From positions 2,728,001 through 2,792,000 of the forward strand of contig NZ_CP060790.1 of assembly GCF_014489595.1 (NCBI RefSeq): a DNA stretch of 64,000 nucleotides, given 5' to 3'. Every line of letters begins with the position of its first letter. Within the stretch, counting starts at the first letter, position 1. Below, in pieces: positions 9,210 to 19,833 of this stretch. A model generated the notes under the pieces. It saw only the letters and a list, made by a program, of their open reading frames with translations, did no database searches and was not told the origin of the DNA. A program made the position numbers and the translations under genes. This DNA comes from Paenacidovorax monticola (GTDB lineage: Bacteria; Pseudomonadota; Gammaproteobacteria; Burkholderiales; Burkholderiaceae_C).

Positions 9210-9878
9210 TCAGCGCGAGGGTTGGTCGGTGAAGGCCAGCTTGAGCCCGAAGCCGATGAACATGGCCCCCGCCACGCGGTCCAGCCAATGCATGCCGCGC
9301 TGCACGGCACCCACGCGGCGCGCCATCCAGCCCGCAGCCAGCGCCCAGCCCGAGTTGACGGGGATGGCGTTGACGTTGAACAGCACACCCAGCAGCACGA
9401 AGGCCAGCGCCTTGTTCTCGGTGCCCGGCGCGATGAATTGCGGCACGAAGGCCAGGAAGAAGATCGCGACCTTGGGGTTGAGCACATTGGTCCAGAAGCC
9501 GCCCAGGAACACCTTGGACAGCGGTGTGGCGCCCTCGGCGGCGCAAGCCTGAGCGGCGGCAATGGCCGCGGCACTGCCTCCATCACCGGAGGGCCTGGAC
9601 AGCAGCATGCGCACCCCCATCCACATCAGGTAGGCCGCGCCCAGCCACTTGAGCACGGTGAACGCCGTGGCCGAAGTGGCCAGCAGCGCCCCCACGCCCA
9701 CGGCGGCCGCGAAGATGTGCACGAAGCACCCCGCCGTGATGCCCAGGCCCGCCACGATGCCCGCGCGGGTGCCCGAGCGCAGCGCGTTGGACACGATGTA
9801 GAGCACGTCCGGCCCCGGCGTGAGGTTGAGCAGCCATCCGGCCGCGACGAACATGAGCAGTTGGTGGCTGTCAGGCAT
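9210..9878 (-). CDS. LysE/RhtB-family amino-acid exporter
   Basis: The 222-residue protein has six predicted membrane helices and the LysE/RhtB signature near its start, NLTPGPDVLYIVSNALRSGTRAGIVAGLG. Family members export amino acids such as lysine, threonine or homoserine. It sits inside the trp gene cluster, between a dinB-like gene (5-base gap) and trpD (36-base gap), on the same strand. Export of tryptophan or another aromatic amino acid is an attractive idea from position alone; nothing in the sequence proves the substrate. Confidence 0.9.
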   Translation of the reverse strand: MPDSHQLLMFVAAGWLLNLTPGPDVLYIVSNALRSGTRAGIVAGLGITAGCFVHIFAAAVGVGALLATSATAFTVLKWLGAAYLMWMGVRMLLSRPSGDGGSAAAIAAAQACAAEGATPLSKVFLGGFWTNVLNPKVAIFFLAFVPQFIAPGTENKALAFVLLGVLFNVNAIPVNSGWALAAGWMARRVGAVQRGMHWLDRVAGAMFIGFGLKLAFTDQPSR

Positions 9879-9883
9879 GGTGT

Positions 9884-10393
9884 TTACGACCAGCGTCTTT
9901 CCGGTTGCAGGCGGTGCAGGAAGGTGGTGAGCGAATCGCGCGGCAGTGGCACGGAATGCACCGCCAGAATGCGGCCGGCGGCGCCCCGGTGGTAGGTGCC
10001 GTGGACCACGATGTGGTTCAGGATCTCGCCCCGGGTCATGGTGCCGGTGTCGCCATCCGTGAATCGGAACTTCAGGGGCTCGGCCAGTTGCGTCTCGGCC
10101 AGGCCCGAGGCGTACTGCAGGTACCAGTCATCCGATGCCCGCACAGCCTCGCGCAGCGACGGCAATGGCGGGGTTTCCTCGGTGTTGGTCGCTGCGTAGG
10201 CCGTCTGCGGCAGGCCTTGCAGATGGCTCGCGAAGATGCGGTCCACCACGTAGGTGTGGTTCAGGATGCGCACGAAAAGCCGGTAGTCGTCGGCCGGCAG
10301 CGCCGCCTGCGACGCTTCGCCCAGCGCGAGCAGTTCCTCGTTGGCCCACCGCTTGTACTGGAACAGCTGCGCGAGGGCGGTGGGCGCTGTCAT
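9884..10393 (-). CDS. DinB-family putative metal-dependent protein
   Basis: The 169-residue protein matches the DinB/YfiT four-helix fold: a start of the type [16 protein letters not shown], and three metal-ligand histidines in ILNHTYVVD (near residue 47) and [12 protein letters not shown] (near 132). The fold is used by thiol S-transferases such as bacillithiol and mycothiol enzymes, and by enzymes of unknown role. Its ATG overlaps the trpG stop by four bases (ATGA), so it is translated with the trp genes. Its function there is unknown. Confidence 0.88.
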   Translation of the reverse strand: MTAPTALAQLFQYKRWANEELLALGEASQAALPADDYRLFVRILNHTYVVDRIFASHLQGLPQTAYAATNTEETPPLPSLREAVRASDDWYLQYASGLAETQLAEPLKFRFTDGDTGTMTRGEILNHIVVHGTYHRGAAGRILAVHSVPLPRDSLTTFLHRLQPERRWS

Positions 10394-10962
10394 GCGCGCT
10401 GCTCCAGGAAGTTCTTGAGCATCGCGTGGCCGTGTTCGGTGAGGATGCTCTCGGGGTGGAACTGCACGCCTTCGATGGACAGCTCCTTGTGGCGCACGCC
10501 CATGATCTCGCCGTCGTCGGTCCAGGCCGTGATCTGCAGGACCTCGGGGCAGGTGGCGCGCTCGATGGCCAGCGAGTGGTAGCGGTTCACCGTGAACTGC
10601 TCGGGCAGGCCCGCGAACACCCCCTGGCGCGTGGTGGTGATCACGCTGGTCTTGCCATGCATGAGCTCCTTGGCGCGCACGATGGTGCCGCCAAAGGCCG
10701 CGCCAATGCTCTGGTGCCCCAGGCACACCCCAAGGATGGGCAGCTTGCCCGCGAAGTGCTGGATGGCGGCCACCGAGATGCCGGCCTCGGCCGGCGAGCA
10801 GGGGCCGGGCGAGACCACGAGCCGGTCGGGCGCGCGCGCGGCGATGCCTTCGAGCGTGATCTCGTCGTTGCGGAACACCTCGACCTCGGCGCCCAATTCG
10901 CCGAAGTACTGCACGATGTTGTAGGTGAAGCTGTCGTAGTTGTCGATCATGAGCAGTTTCAT
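10390..10962 (-). CDS. trpG: Anthranilate synthase glutamine amidotransferase TrpG
   Basis: TrpG hydrolyses glutamine and feeds ammonia to TrpE (or PabB) for anthranilate (or aminodeoxychorismate). The 190-residue class I amidotransferase has the catalytic Cys in [11 protein letters not shown] near residue 79 and His-Glu in GVQFHPES near 170; [11 protein letters not shown] at the N-terminus is the family signature. It lies five bases downstream of the chorismate mutase gene and overlaps the dinB-like gene. Confidence 0.97.
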   Translation of the reverse strand: MKLLMIDNYDSFTYNIVQYFGELGAEVEVFRNDEITLEGIAARAPDRLVVSPGPCSPAEAGISVAAIQHFAGKLPILGVCLGHQSIGAAFGGTIVRAKELMHGKTSVITTTRQGVFAGLPEQFTVNRYHSLAIERATCPEVLQITAWTDDGEIMGVRHKELSIEGVQFHPESILTEHGHAMLKNFLEQRA

Positions 10963-10967
10963 GGCGC

Positions 10968-11306
10968 TCACCCTTCCTGTGCCGTGCTGGGGGCGGCCGC
11001 GCGCAGGCGCGCGAACTCGCGGTGTTCGTAATCGATATAGGCCTCCATCATGCTGCGGTAGATGGCCTCGATCACGTCGGGCTGGCCGCCTTCGGCCGCA
11101 GCGCGCGGGCGCACGCGGTCCACGATGGCCTGGATGCGCGCCTCGTCGCGCACTTGGCTGTCGTCCTGCTTGATGCGCGCGGCCTGCGTCATGTAGCCGC
11201 CGCGCTGCACCAGCAGCGGCACGAGGATGTCGTCGAGCGCGTCGATGTGGCGGCGCACGTCGTCCATGGTGGTGCAGTGCTGCACGTTCTCGATGGCGCG
11301 GGTCAT
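10968..11306 (-). CDS. Chorismate mutase, AroQ type
   Basis: This 112-residue all-helical protein matches the monofunctional AroQ chorismate mutases, which convert chorismate to prephenate. The conserved helix 1 pattern R-x-x-I-D-x-L-D-x-x-L-V-x-L-L is seen ([18 protein letters not shown]), followed by AARIK. Its ATG overlaps the trpE stop by four bases. A chorismate mutase inside a trp operon places competing branches of chorismate use under one transcript. Some members of this family act instead as isochorismate pyruvate lyases, but the context favours mutase. Confidence 0.88.
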   Translation of the reverse strand: MTRAIENVQHCTTMDDVRRHIDALDDILVPLLVQRGGYMTQAARIKQDDSQVRDEARIQAIVDRVRPRAAAEGGQPDVIEAIYRSMMEAYIDYEHREFARLRAAAPSTAQEG

Positions 11307-12800
11307 TCCAGGCCCTCCTCGACCAGTTCGGCCGCGCGCAGCAGCGCGCGCGCCTTGTGCTCCGTTTCCCGCCACTCCAGTTCGGGCACCGAGTCGGCCA
11401 CCACGCCGGCGGCAGCCTGCACGTAGAGCGTGCCGTCCTTGATGATGCCCGTGCGGATCGCGATGGCCACATCCATGTCGCCCGCGTAGCTCAGGTAGCC
11501 GCAGGCCCCGCCGTAGAGGCCGCGCTTGGTCGGTTCGAGCTGGTCGATGAGTTCCATCGCATGCACCTTGGGCGCACCCGTGAGCGTGCCCGCCGGGAAG
11601 GTGGCCTTGAGCACATCCATGCTCGTCATGCCGTCGTTGAGGATGCCCTCCACGTTGCTCACGATGTGCATCACGTGGCTGTAGCGCTCCACCGCGAAGG
11701 CTTCGGTCACCTTCACGGTACCAGTCTGGGCAATGCGGCCGATGTCGTTGCGCGCCAGGTCGATCAGCATGACGTGCTCGGCGCGCTCCTTGGGGTCGTT
11801 GACCAGCTCGACCTCGGTGGCCTTGTCCTTCTCGGGCGTGGCGCCGCGCGGGCGGGTGCCGGCCAGGGGGCGGATGGTGATCTTCTGGCCTTCGTCCGTG
11901 CGCTCCTGGCGCACGAGGATCTCGGGGCTTGCCCCACCACATGGAAGTCACCGAAATGGTAGAAGTACATGTAGGGCGAGGGGTTCAGCGAGCGCAGCGC
12001 GCGGTACAGCGACAGCGGCGATTCGGTGTAGCGCTTGTGGATGCGCTGGCCCACCTGCACCTGCATGAAGTCGCCCGCGGCGATGAGTTCCTTGGCGCGT
12101 TCCACGGCGGCCAGGTAGTCGGCCTTGGCGAAGCTGCGCTGCGCGGGGTGGCTCTCGCTGGGCTTCACGACCGGCGCGCTCACCGAGTACTTGAGCTGCT
12201 CCTTGAGCTCGCGCAGGCGCTTCTTGGCGCGCGCATAGGCCTCGGGCTGGGCCGGGTCGGCGTAGACGATGAGGTAGAGCTTGCCCGAGAGGTTGTCGAT
12301 GACGGCCAGCTCCTCACACTGCAGCAGCAGGATGTCGGGGCAGCCCAGCGTATCGGGCGGGCAGGTGGTTTCGAGCTTTTTCTCGATGTAGCGCACGGCG
12401 TCGTAGCCGAAGTAGCCTGCCAGGCCGCCGCAAAAGCGCGGTAGCCCCGGACGCAGCGCCACCTTGAAGCGCTTCTGGTACTGCGCGATGAAGTCGAGCG
12501 GGTTACCGGCGGCGGTTTCGACCACCTGGCCGTCGGTCACCACCTCGGTGCGCGCCGCGTCGCCGAAGCCGCTGGCGCGCAGCAGGGTGCGGGCCGGCAG
12601 TCCGATGAAGCTGTAGCGCCCGAAGCGCTCGCCGCCCACCACGGATTCGAGCAGGAAGCTGTGCCGGCCGCCATCCTTGCTGTGGGCCAGCTTCAGGTAC
12701 AGGGACAGGGGGTTTCAAGGTCCGCGAAGGCCTCGGCCATGAGCGGAATGCGGTTGTAGCCTTCAGAGGCCAGGCTCTTGAATTCGAGTTCGGTGATCAA
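11303..12800 (-). CDS. trpE: Anthranilate synthase component I TrpE, frame broken twice
   Basis: TrpE makes anthranilate from chorismate with ammonia from TrpG. The gene is complete in content but split over three frames. The N-terminus [19 protein letters not shown] runs to 12712, where a C5 run (12708-12712) must be C6 to continue into LSLYLKLAH. The middle part ([16 protein letters not shown], feedback-site region) then runs to 11935. There a G4 run (12-strand positions 11932-11935) must be G5 to join VVG to [10 protein letters not shown]. The chorismate-binding end follows, with [15 protein letters not shown] and [18 protein letters not shown]. The best start is a TTG at 12800, with GGGAG eight bases upstream. 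Both losses are in homopolymers, so the gene is probably intact in the cell. Confidence 0.9.
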
Positions 12801-12993
12801 GGGGAGAACTCCCAGCTCGGGCGGCGCGCGAAGAAGGGATGTGCGCCGCGGTTCATTCGGTCGGCCCCGGTGGGGCCACGGGTGCACGCTGGGGGTGCCC
12901 CAGGTGCCATCAGGCGTTCAGTCGAGCAGGCTTGCGCCAGGGCCAGGCTCCCCGGTCTGCGCAACCTGTAATGAACACGCGGTGGATGAACAT
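12801..12993 (-). promoter_or_regulatory. Candidate trp attenuator region upstream of trpE
   Basis: This stretch fills most of the roughly 340-base gap between trpE and the divergent chalcone-isomerase-like gene. On the minus strand it holds a short leader ORF with two near-adjacent Trp codons (12937-12939 and 12943-12945), flanked by a TTGCGC/GCGCAA inverted repeat (12932-12964). Downstream are a TGGGG-CAC-CCCCA hairpin, a GGCCCC-ACC-GGGGCC hairpin, a 7-bp GCGGCGC/GCGCCGC repeat and a GGGAG/CTCCC stem over the probable trpE ribosome site. Competing stems after a Trp-rich peptide fit attenuation. No T tract follows any stem, so control could be at translation. Confidence 0.5.
12910..12993 (-). 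CDS. Candidate trp operon leader peptide (27 residues, WPW)
   Basis: A 27-residue frame starts with ATG at 12993 (MFIHRVFITG) and ends in GAWPWRKPARLNA with a TGA at 12910. It is the only short ORF before trpE with clustered Trp codons, which is what a ribosome-stalling trp leader needs. A TACACT element lies only seven bases before the ATG, so the message may be almost leaderless, or the true promoter is further upstream. There is no obvious Shine-Dalgarno. Two Trp in 27 residues is well above chance, but this is not proof. Confidence 0.5.
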   Translation of the reverse strand: MFIHRVFITGCADRGAWPWRKPARLNA

Positions 12994-13140
12994 GGCCCAA
13001 AGTGTAGCAAAGCATGCGGGGCCTAGGCATGACAACCTAGAAATCGCCTCGGCGACCGCTCGAAAACCCTGTTGCAGGGGTTGCGGGTCTCTTGCAACAA
13101 TTAGATACGAACGACCGTTCTTTTTTAAGGAGACGACCCC

Positions 13141-13728
13141 ATGAGAGTCCTTCAGCGTTGCATCGCCTGGACAGGCGCCTGGCTGCTGGCATGCAGCGGT
13201 GCGATGGCCCAGGTCACGGTGGCCGACGTGAAGTACGAGGCCAACGCCACCGTGCAGGGGACCACGCTGCACCTCAACGGCGCGGGCGTGCGCTACAAGG
13301 CCGTGTTCAAGGTCTACACGGCGGGGCTCTACCTGGAGAAGAAGGCGTCCAGCCAGCAGGAGATCGCGGCCCTCAAGGGGCCCAAGCGCATGCGCATCAC
13401 CATGCTGCGCGAGATCGACTCGGCCGAGCTGGGCAAGCTGTTCTCGCGCGGCATGGAGGACAACATGGACAAGGCCGCCTTCTCCAAGCTCGTGCCCGGC
13501 GTGCTGCGCATGAGCCAGATCTTCTCGGAGCACAAGAAGCTGCTGCCCGGCGAGCAGTTCATGATCGACTGGGTTCCCGGCACGGGCACCGTGATCACCG
13601 TGAAGGGCCAGCCCCAGGGCGAGCCGTTCAAGGAGCCCGAGTTCTTCGACGCGCTGCTTGGCATCTGGCTGGGCAACCAGCCGGCCGACTGGAAGCTCAA
13701 GGACGCCCTGCTCGGCAAGGCAGGCTGA
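13141..13728 (+). CDS. Secreted chalcone-isomerase-like protein
   Basis: The 195-residue protein has a signal peptide (hydrophobic [14 protein letters not shown], cleaved before QVTV) and a chalcone-isomerase-like domain. Typical bits are [23 protein letters not shown] near residue 40, a [11 protein letters not shown] strand and [16 protein letters not shown] near the end. Bacterial members are periplasmic and are thought to bind small hydrophobic ligands such as fatty acids; no enzyme activity should be assumed. AAGGAG lies just upstream of the ATG. It is transcribed away from trpE, and a chemoreceptor gene follows 73 bases later. Confidence 0.88.
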   Translation: MRVLQRCIAWTGAWLLACSGAMAQVTVADVKYEANATVQGTTLHLNGAGVRYKAVFKVYTAGLYLEKKASSQQEIAALKGPKRMRITMLREIDSAELGKLFSRGMEDNMDKAAFSKLVPGVLRMSQIFSEHKKLLPGEQFMIDWVPGTGTVITVKGQPQGEPFKEPEFFDALLGIWLGNQPADWKLKDALLGKAG

Positions 13729-13801
13729 CCCCCACTCCCGGAGTCCGCGCGCACACGCGCCTTCCGCCCTTCTGGGCCGGCAGCCCGGCCCCGCAACTTC
13801 C

Positions 13802-15412
13802 ATGACATTCAGCAACCTCAAAGTGGGCCTGCGCCTGGGCCTCGCGTTCGGCGCCATCCTGTGCATCACCACGGCCATTGCCCTTGCCGGCATGTGGCGC
13901 ATCGCGGCGCTGCAGGAGGCCAGCGAGCACGTGGCCACGCAGGAGATCGAGCAGCAGACGCTGGTGGAGGACTGGGCCTCGAACATCCGGCTGAACTGGG
14001 TCCGCACCGAGGCGGCGCTCAAGGCCATCGACCGCGCCTACGTGGAACAGCTCGACGCCGACATGGCCGCCACCACCAAAGACACGGAGCGCAAGCTCGA
14101 ACGCATCACCGCCCTGGTGCAGGACGCGCAAGGCCAGACCTTGCTAGCGGCCATCGACAAGGCCCGCAAGACCTACGGCGACCGCCGCGAACTGATCCAG
14201 CAGGCCCACCGCGGCGGCGAGCCCGACGTGGCCGGCATGGTGGACCGCGACCTGCGCCCGCTGGCGCAGCAGTACATCCAGGCCCTGGACCATCTGCGCG
14301 CCCACATGGCCACACAGCTTGAGGCCAGCCAGCGCGACAGCGCCGCCCTGGCCCGCACCAGCCAGTGGCTGCTTGGGCTGGCCGCCCTGGCCGTCGTGGT
14401 GCTCGGGGCCCTTGTGTCGTGGCAGACCACGCGCTCCATCACCCTGCCCGTGCGCCAGGGCGTGCGTGCCGCCGAGGGCATCGCCCAGGGCAATCTCACC
14501 ATGCGCATCTCCACACGCAGGCAGGACGAGGCGGGCCAGTTGCTGCAGGCGCTGGCCGCCATGCAGGGTCGGCTGGCCGCCATCGTGACCGACGTGCGCC
14601 GCAACGCAGAGGGCGTGGCCACGGCCAGCGCGCAGATCGCCTCGGGCAACAGCGATCTGTCCGCGCGCACCGAGAGCCAGGCCAGCGCATTGCAGCAGAC
14701 CGCCGCGTCGATGGAGCAGCTCGGCTCCACCGTGCGCCAGAACGCCGACAACGCGCGCCAGGCCAACCAGCTGGCCATGAGCGCCTCCACCGTGGCGGTG
14801 CAGGGCGGCGAGGTGGTCAGCCAGGTGGTGGACACCATGCGCGGCATCAACGACTCCAGCCGCAAGATCGCGGACATCATCGGCGTGATCGACGGCATCG
14901 CGTTCCAGACCAACATCCTGGCGCTGAACGCGGCGGTGGAAGCGGCGCGCGCGGGCGAACAGGGCCGGGGCTTTGCCGTGGTGGCGGGCGAAGTGCGCAG
15001 CCTGGCGCAGCGCAGCGCCGAGGCGGCCAAGGAAATCAAGGGCCTGATCACGGCCAGCGTGGAACGCGTGGAGCAGGGCACGCAGCTGGTGGACAAGGCG
15101 GGCGAGACCATGACCGAAGTGGTCACGGCGATCCGTCGGGTGACGGACATCATGGGCGAGATCAGTGCGGCCAGCAGCGAGCAGAGCGCGGGGGTCTCGC
15201 AGGTGGGCGAGGCCATCACGCAGATGGACAACACGACGCAACAGAACGCCGCCCTGGTGGAACAGAGCGCAGCCGCCGCCAACAGCCTGCAGGCCCAGGC
15301 CAGCCAATTGGTCAGCACGGTGGCCGTGTTCACGCTGGGCGGCGCCGGAGAAGTGCCGCCGCCCGCCACGGCGGCCCTGCCCCAGGGCTCTGCGCGCCTG
15401 CTGCCCGCGTAG
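13802..15412 (+). CDS. Methyl-accepting chemotaxis protein
   Basis: This 536-residue chemoreceptor has a first membrane helix (residues 10-32), a four-helix-bundle type periplasmic domain (to about 190), a second helix (about 192-212), a HAMP domain starting [13 protein letters not shown], and a cytoplasmic signalling hairpin. The conserved hairpin tip, the CheA/CheW contact, is [37 protein letters not shown] near residues 360-400. The C-terminus (GSARLLPA) lacks the NWETF-like pentapeptide that tethers CheR/CheB. The ligand is unknown. No other che genes are nearby, so it is an orphan receptor. Confidence 0.95.
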   Translation: MTFSNLKVGLRLGLAFGAILCITTAIALAGMWRIAALQEASEHVATQEIEQQTLVEDWASNIRLNWVRTEAALKAIDRAYVEQLDADMAATTKDTERKLERITALVQDAQGQTLLAAIDKARKTYGDRRELIQQAHRGGEPDVAGMVDRDLRPLAQQYIQALDHLRAHMATQLEASQRDSAALARTSQWLLGLAALAVVVLGALVSWQTTRSITLPVRQGVRAAEGIAQGNLTMRISTRRQDEAGQLLQALAAMQGRLAAIVTDVRRNAEGVATASAQIASGNSDLSARTESQASALQQTAASMEQLGSTVRQNADNARQANQLAMSASTVAVQGGEVVSQVVDTMRGINDSSRKIADIIGVIDGIAFQTNILALNAAVEAARAGEQGRGFAVVAGEVRSLAQRSAEAAKEIKGLITASVERVEQGTQLVDKAGETMTEVVTAIRRVTDIMGEISAASSEQSAGVSQVGEAITQMDNTTQQNAALVEQSAAAANSLQAQASQLVSTVAVFTLGGAGEVPPPATAALPQGSARLLPA

Positions 15413-15421
15413 CGAGGCCGC

Positions 15422-16120
15422 TCAGGCGGCGCGCCGTGGCGACAGATCGGTCAGCGCATCGACGAAGCCATCGGCATCCACGCCGCGCACGGGCTGACCG
15501 TGGTTGTAGCCGTAGGTCACCAGTACCACGGGGCAGCCTGCAGCCCGCGCGGCCTGGGCGTCATTGCTGGAGTCGCCCACCATCAGCGTGCGCTCCGGCG
15601 CCGTGCGCAGCGCCTCGCAGGTCTTGAGCAAGGGCAGCGGATCGGGCTTCTTGCGCGCGAAGGCATCGCCGCCGAACACCTGTTCGAAGAATCCATCCAG
15701 CCCCTTCGCGCGCAGCAGGGGCTGGGCAAAGGCCGTGGGTTTGTTCGTGAGGCAGGCCAGGCGCAGGCCCGCGCGGCGCAGCGCATCCAGCCCCTCGCGC
15801 ACGCCGGGGTACACCTGTGCGAACTGGCCGTTGATGGACAGGTAGTGGCGCTGGTAGCTTTCCCAGGCCGCCGGATAGAGCGCTTCTATTTCAAGAGCAT
15901 CGTGCGCTTGCCCAGACTGACCCAGCACGTGCCGCAGCACGGAGCGCAACAGGTGCTCCGAGCCCTTGCCCACCATGTGCTCGATGTGCCCGGCATCAAT
16001 GGGGGGCAGTTGCAGGTCGCCCAGCATGCGGTTGATGGCTTCGGCGAAATCGCCGAGCGTGTCCACCATGGTGCCATCGAGGTCGATGATGGCGGCGTCG
16101 TAAGACAGCGTGTCTTGCAT
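15422..16120 (-). CDS. gph: Phosphoglycolate phosphatase Gph (HAD family)
   Basis: Gph dephosphorylates 2-phosphoglycolate formed by DNA repair or photorespiration. The 232-residue protein has HAD motif I IIDLDGTMVDT near residue 12 (both Asp present), motif II CLTNKPTAFA near 125, and motif III/IV KKPDPLPLL and VGDSSNDAQAARAAGCPVVLVTYGYN. A cap domain of four helices lies between residues 20 and 90. In many proteobacteria gph sits next to rpe or trpE; here both are near but not adjacent. An in-frame TTG two codons upstream of the ATG is the alternative start. Confidence 0.93.
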   Translation of the reverse strand: MQDTLSYDAAIIDLDGTMVDTLGDFAEAINRMLGDLQLPPIDAGHIEHMVGKGSEHLLRSVLRHVLGQSGQAHDALEIEALYPAAWESYQRHYLSINGQFAQVYPGVREGLDALRRAGLRLACLTNKPTAFAQPLLRAKGLDGFFEQVFGGDAFARKKPDPLPLLKTCEALRTAPERTLMVGDSSNDAQAARAAGCPVVLVTYGYNHGQPVRGVDADGFVDALTDLSPRRAA

Positions 16121-16186
16121 TGTCAAAGGGAATGAACTTCGTGGAGACCGCGCGGCGCCTCCAGGCTGCCGCGCGGCGCAATAGGG

Positions 16187-17853
<1,667 letters not shown>

Positions 17854-17857
<4 letters not shown>

Positions 17858-18708
17858 CGTTGTTCCTGTTGAATCCTTCGGCCTGTCCGCGGAGGTGCCG
17901 TTTCCTCCGGGGCATCAGCCTGCTCGTCTTCGTGGTAGACGTAAATACCCACGCGCATTCGCGCCGTTCCCTGGCCTTCCGCCTTGCTGTAGGCCTGGGT
18001 CATCTCCCGCACCAGCTTGTAGTGCACGGCGTCCCAATGCTCCCGGGTCAGCTGGTGTATGCGTTCGCATTCCTGCGCCGTCAATCCGGATGCGTAGACG
18101 GCCCGCTCCAGCATCCGCGGTTCCTGGCCCAGCGTGTTGGACACGGCCGCCAGCAGATGGTCGCGCACATTGTCCCCCGTGAACGCCAGCAAGTCACGCA
18201 GGCTGTTCGCGGGCACGAAGCCGTCGCCCACCATCTCTACCTCGCCCTCCAGCACAGTCACCAGGCCCAGCCGCTGAAGCTCCTCCAGGATGGCCCGGTG
18301 GTGCACATTGCCGCGGGTGGCCAGCCGGGCAACCAGTTCGAAGGAAGGGCCCTCCCCGGTGTCCGCAATGCGCAAACGCCTGTGGGCGGGCACCTCCGCC
18401 GCCAGTTGCAGCCAGGCGGTGAACGCCTTGGCGGCGGCGGACCCTTCCGTCACCGGCAAGGGGTCGCGCGTCTGGCGCACCCGCGCCGTCACATCCTTGC
18501 GGTTGAGCCCCGTGGTAATGGAAAGCTGGCTCAGATTCGGCTGTGCCACCCCCTGGTTGCGCCAGAGGTGGCGCGCCTCGTCCAACAGGAGATCCCGCAG
18601 GACCTCCTCCAGCTGCGGATGCTTCAACCCCATCGCCAACGCCAGACGGACCGCCGGGCGCAGTATGCGCGCCAGCGCCGACTGGGTCCAGGTCAGGCGT
18701 TCTTGCAT
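17854..18708 (-). CDS. DUF6502-family predicted DNA-binding regulator
   Basis: The 284-residue protein matches what I know of DUF6502: an N-terminal helical region (WTQSALARILRPAVRLALAMGLKHPQLEEVLRDLLLDEA), then NLSQLSITTGLNRKDVTARVR near residue 60, which looks like a helix-turn-helix, and a C-terminal winged-helix-like part. It lacks membrane segments. The stop overlaps the DUF5666 start by four bases, so the two are one operon. It is divergent from pilE with 216 bases between. A regulatory role is likely from the fold, but its targets are unknown. Confidence 0.78.
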
Positions 18709-18879
18709 CGAAAAGGTGGGAAAAAGTTAGAAATTTAACGTGATTCTCGCCGCAGTCCCTTTGTGCCCCAGTGCCGCGGCCCGGAGCCCGCCACGGCGGT
18801 CCTTGGATCAACCGTACCGGGCATACCGCTCATCCCCAACAAGCGACCGTTGATCGCCACCATTTTTGCCCAGAAATTC

Positions 18880-18900
18880 AAATGTGATAATTTCACATTT
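18880..18900. promoter_or_regulatory. 21-bp perfect palindrome over a -10-like element upstream of pilE
   Basis: Half-sites AAATGTGA and TCACATTT are separated by TAATT. The site is 24 bases before the pilE ATG. The left half plus spacer forms TGTGATAAT, an extended -10-like element, so a protein bound here would block RNA polymerase. The half-site resembles CRP/Vfr (TGTGA), but the spacer is five rather than six bases, so a classic CRP site is not a safe call. Confidence 0.6.
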
Positions 18901-18924
18901 ACAAACAAGCACCCAGGGGCAACC

Positions 18925-19344
18925 ATGCAAAGGCGTATGCGGCGAGAGCGGGGATTTACGCTCATCGAATTGATGATCGTCGTGGCCATCATTGGCATCC
19001 TGGCGGCCATTGCCTATCCGTCGTATGCGGAGCACATGCGCAAGTCGCGGCGGGCCGAGGCCCAGTCCGTGCTCATGGACATCGGAACGCGCCAGCAGCA
19101 ATTGCTGCTGGACACCCGTACCTATGCCGGCACGACGGATGCCTGCGCGACCCCAATTCTCAACACCACGGTGCCCGCCACTGTATGCACCAACTACACA
19201 ATCAGCGTGGACGTGGACAACTCTGCGGGAAAGCCACCGACATTCACCGCCACGGCAGCCCCCAGGGGCGCGCAAGCCCGGGATACCTGCGGCACCCTCA
19301 CGCTGACGCACACCGGCGCCAAGTCGCCCAGCACCTGCTGGTAG
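18925..19344 (+). CDS. pilE: Type IV pilin PilE-like
   Basis: This is a 139-residue type IV pilin. It has a short basic leader ([10 protein letters not shown]), cut by PilD before Phe in [25 protein letters not shown], with Glu at position 5 of the mature chain. The C-terminal part has paired cysteines (DACATP, DTCGTL and STCW) that can form the D-region loop. It heads a run of minor pilin genes and has a palindrome over its promoter. Because it is small and leads the minor pilin cluster, it could be a minor pilin of the PilE class rather than the major subunit. Confidence 0.92.
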   Translation: MQRRMRRERGFTLIELMIVVAIIGILAAIAYPSYAEHMRKSRRAEAQSVLMDIGTRQQQLLLDTRTYAGTTDACATPILNTTVPATVCTNYTISVDVDNSAGKPPTFTATAAPRGAQARDTCGTLTLTHTGAKSPSTCW

Positions 19345-19359
19345 CCACGGAGAACCAGG

Positions 19360-19833
19360 ATGCGCCCACTCCACCCAGCCCTCCAACGTGGCTTCACTTT
19401 GGTCGAGTTGATGGTCACCATCAGCGTGCTCGCCATCATCATGGCGCTGGCAGTGCCTTCATTCCGCCAGTTGCTGGAGGCACAACGCATGCGTGCCGCA
19501 GCCTTCGACATCGTGGCCGACCTGGTGCTGGCCCGCAGCGAAGCGCTCAAGCGCGGCACCACAGTCACCCTGGCTCCCGCCACCGGCGGCTGGGCCAATG
19601 GCTGGAGCGTATCCGTCGGCACAGAGGAAATCGGCAAGAAAAACCGCGTTGGCAACGGCGTCGCGTTCACGGCGGCACCCAGTTCGGTCACCTTCAACGG
19701 CAGCGGACGCGTGTCGTCGAGCACCGCTGTCGTGCGCTTTGCATTGGAAAACAGCGACGCATCCCGCCAGCGCTGCATATCGCTAGATCCTTCCGGGCGT
19801 CCCAAAAGCACCACCACGGCTTGCCCCACATGA
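19360..19833 (+). CDS. GspH/FimT-family minor pseudopilin
   Basis: The 157-residue protein has a prepilin site RG-FTLVELMVTISVLAIIMALAVPSF near residue 10 and the GspH/FimT body (AAFDIVADLVLARSEALKRGTTVTL). FimT/FimU proteins belong to the initiation complex of the type IV pilus together with PilV, PilW, PilX and PilE. It starts 15 bases after pilE and overlaps pilV by four bases (ATGA). Confidence 0.9.
   Translation: MRPLHPALQRGFTLVELMVTISVLAIIMALAVPSFRQLLEAQRMRAAAFDIVADLVLARSEALKRGTTVTLAPATGGWANGWSVSVGTEEIGKKNRVGNGVAFTAAPSSVTFNGSGRVSSSTAVVRFALENSDASRQRCISLDPSGRPKSTTTACPT

Noticed and set aside
11303..12800. trpE as a true pseudogene implying Trp auxotrophy
   Set aside because: Both breaks are one-base losses in homopolymers and everything else, including active-site motifs and overlap with the next gene, is intact. 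The same error type is seen in argS and rpoN.
12910..14028. 372-codon minus-strand frame through the chalcone-isomerase-like and chemoreceptor genes
   Set aside because: Only its last 28 codons (the leader peptide) look meaningful. The rest lies opposite conserved plus-strand genes.
18880..18900. Classical CRP/FNR site before pilE
   Set aside because: The palindrome has TGTGA half-sites but a five-base instead of six-base spacer, and it lies over the -10 rather than at an activator position. Kept as an unassigned operator.
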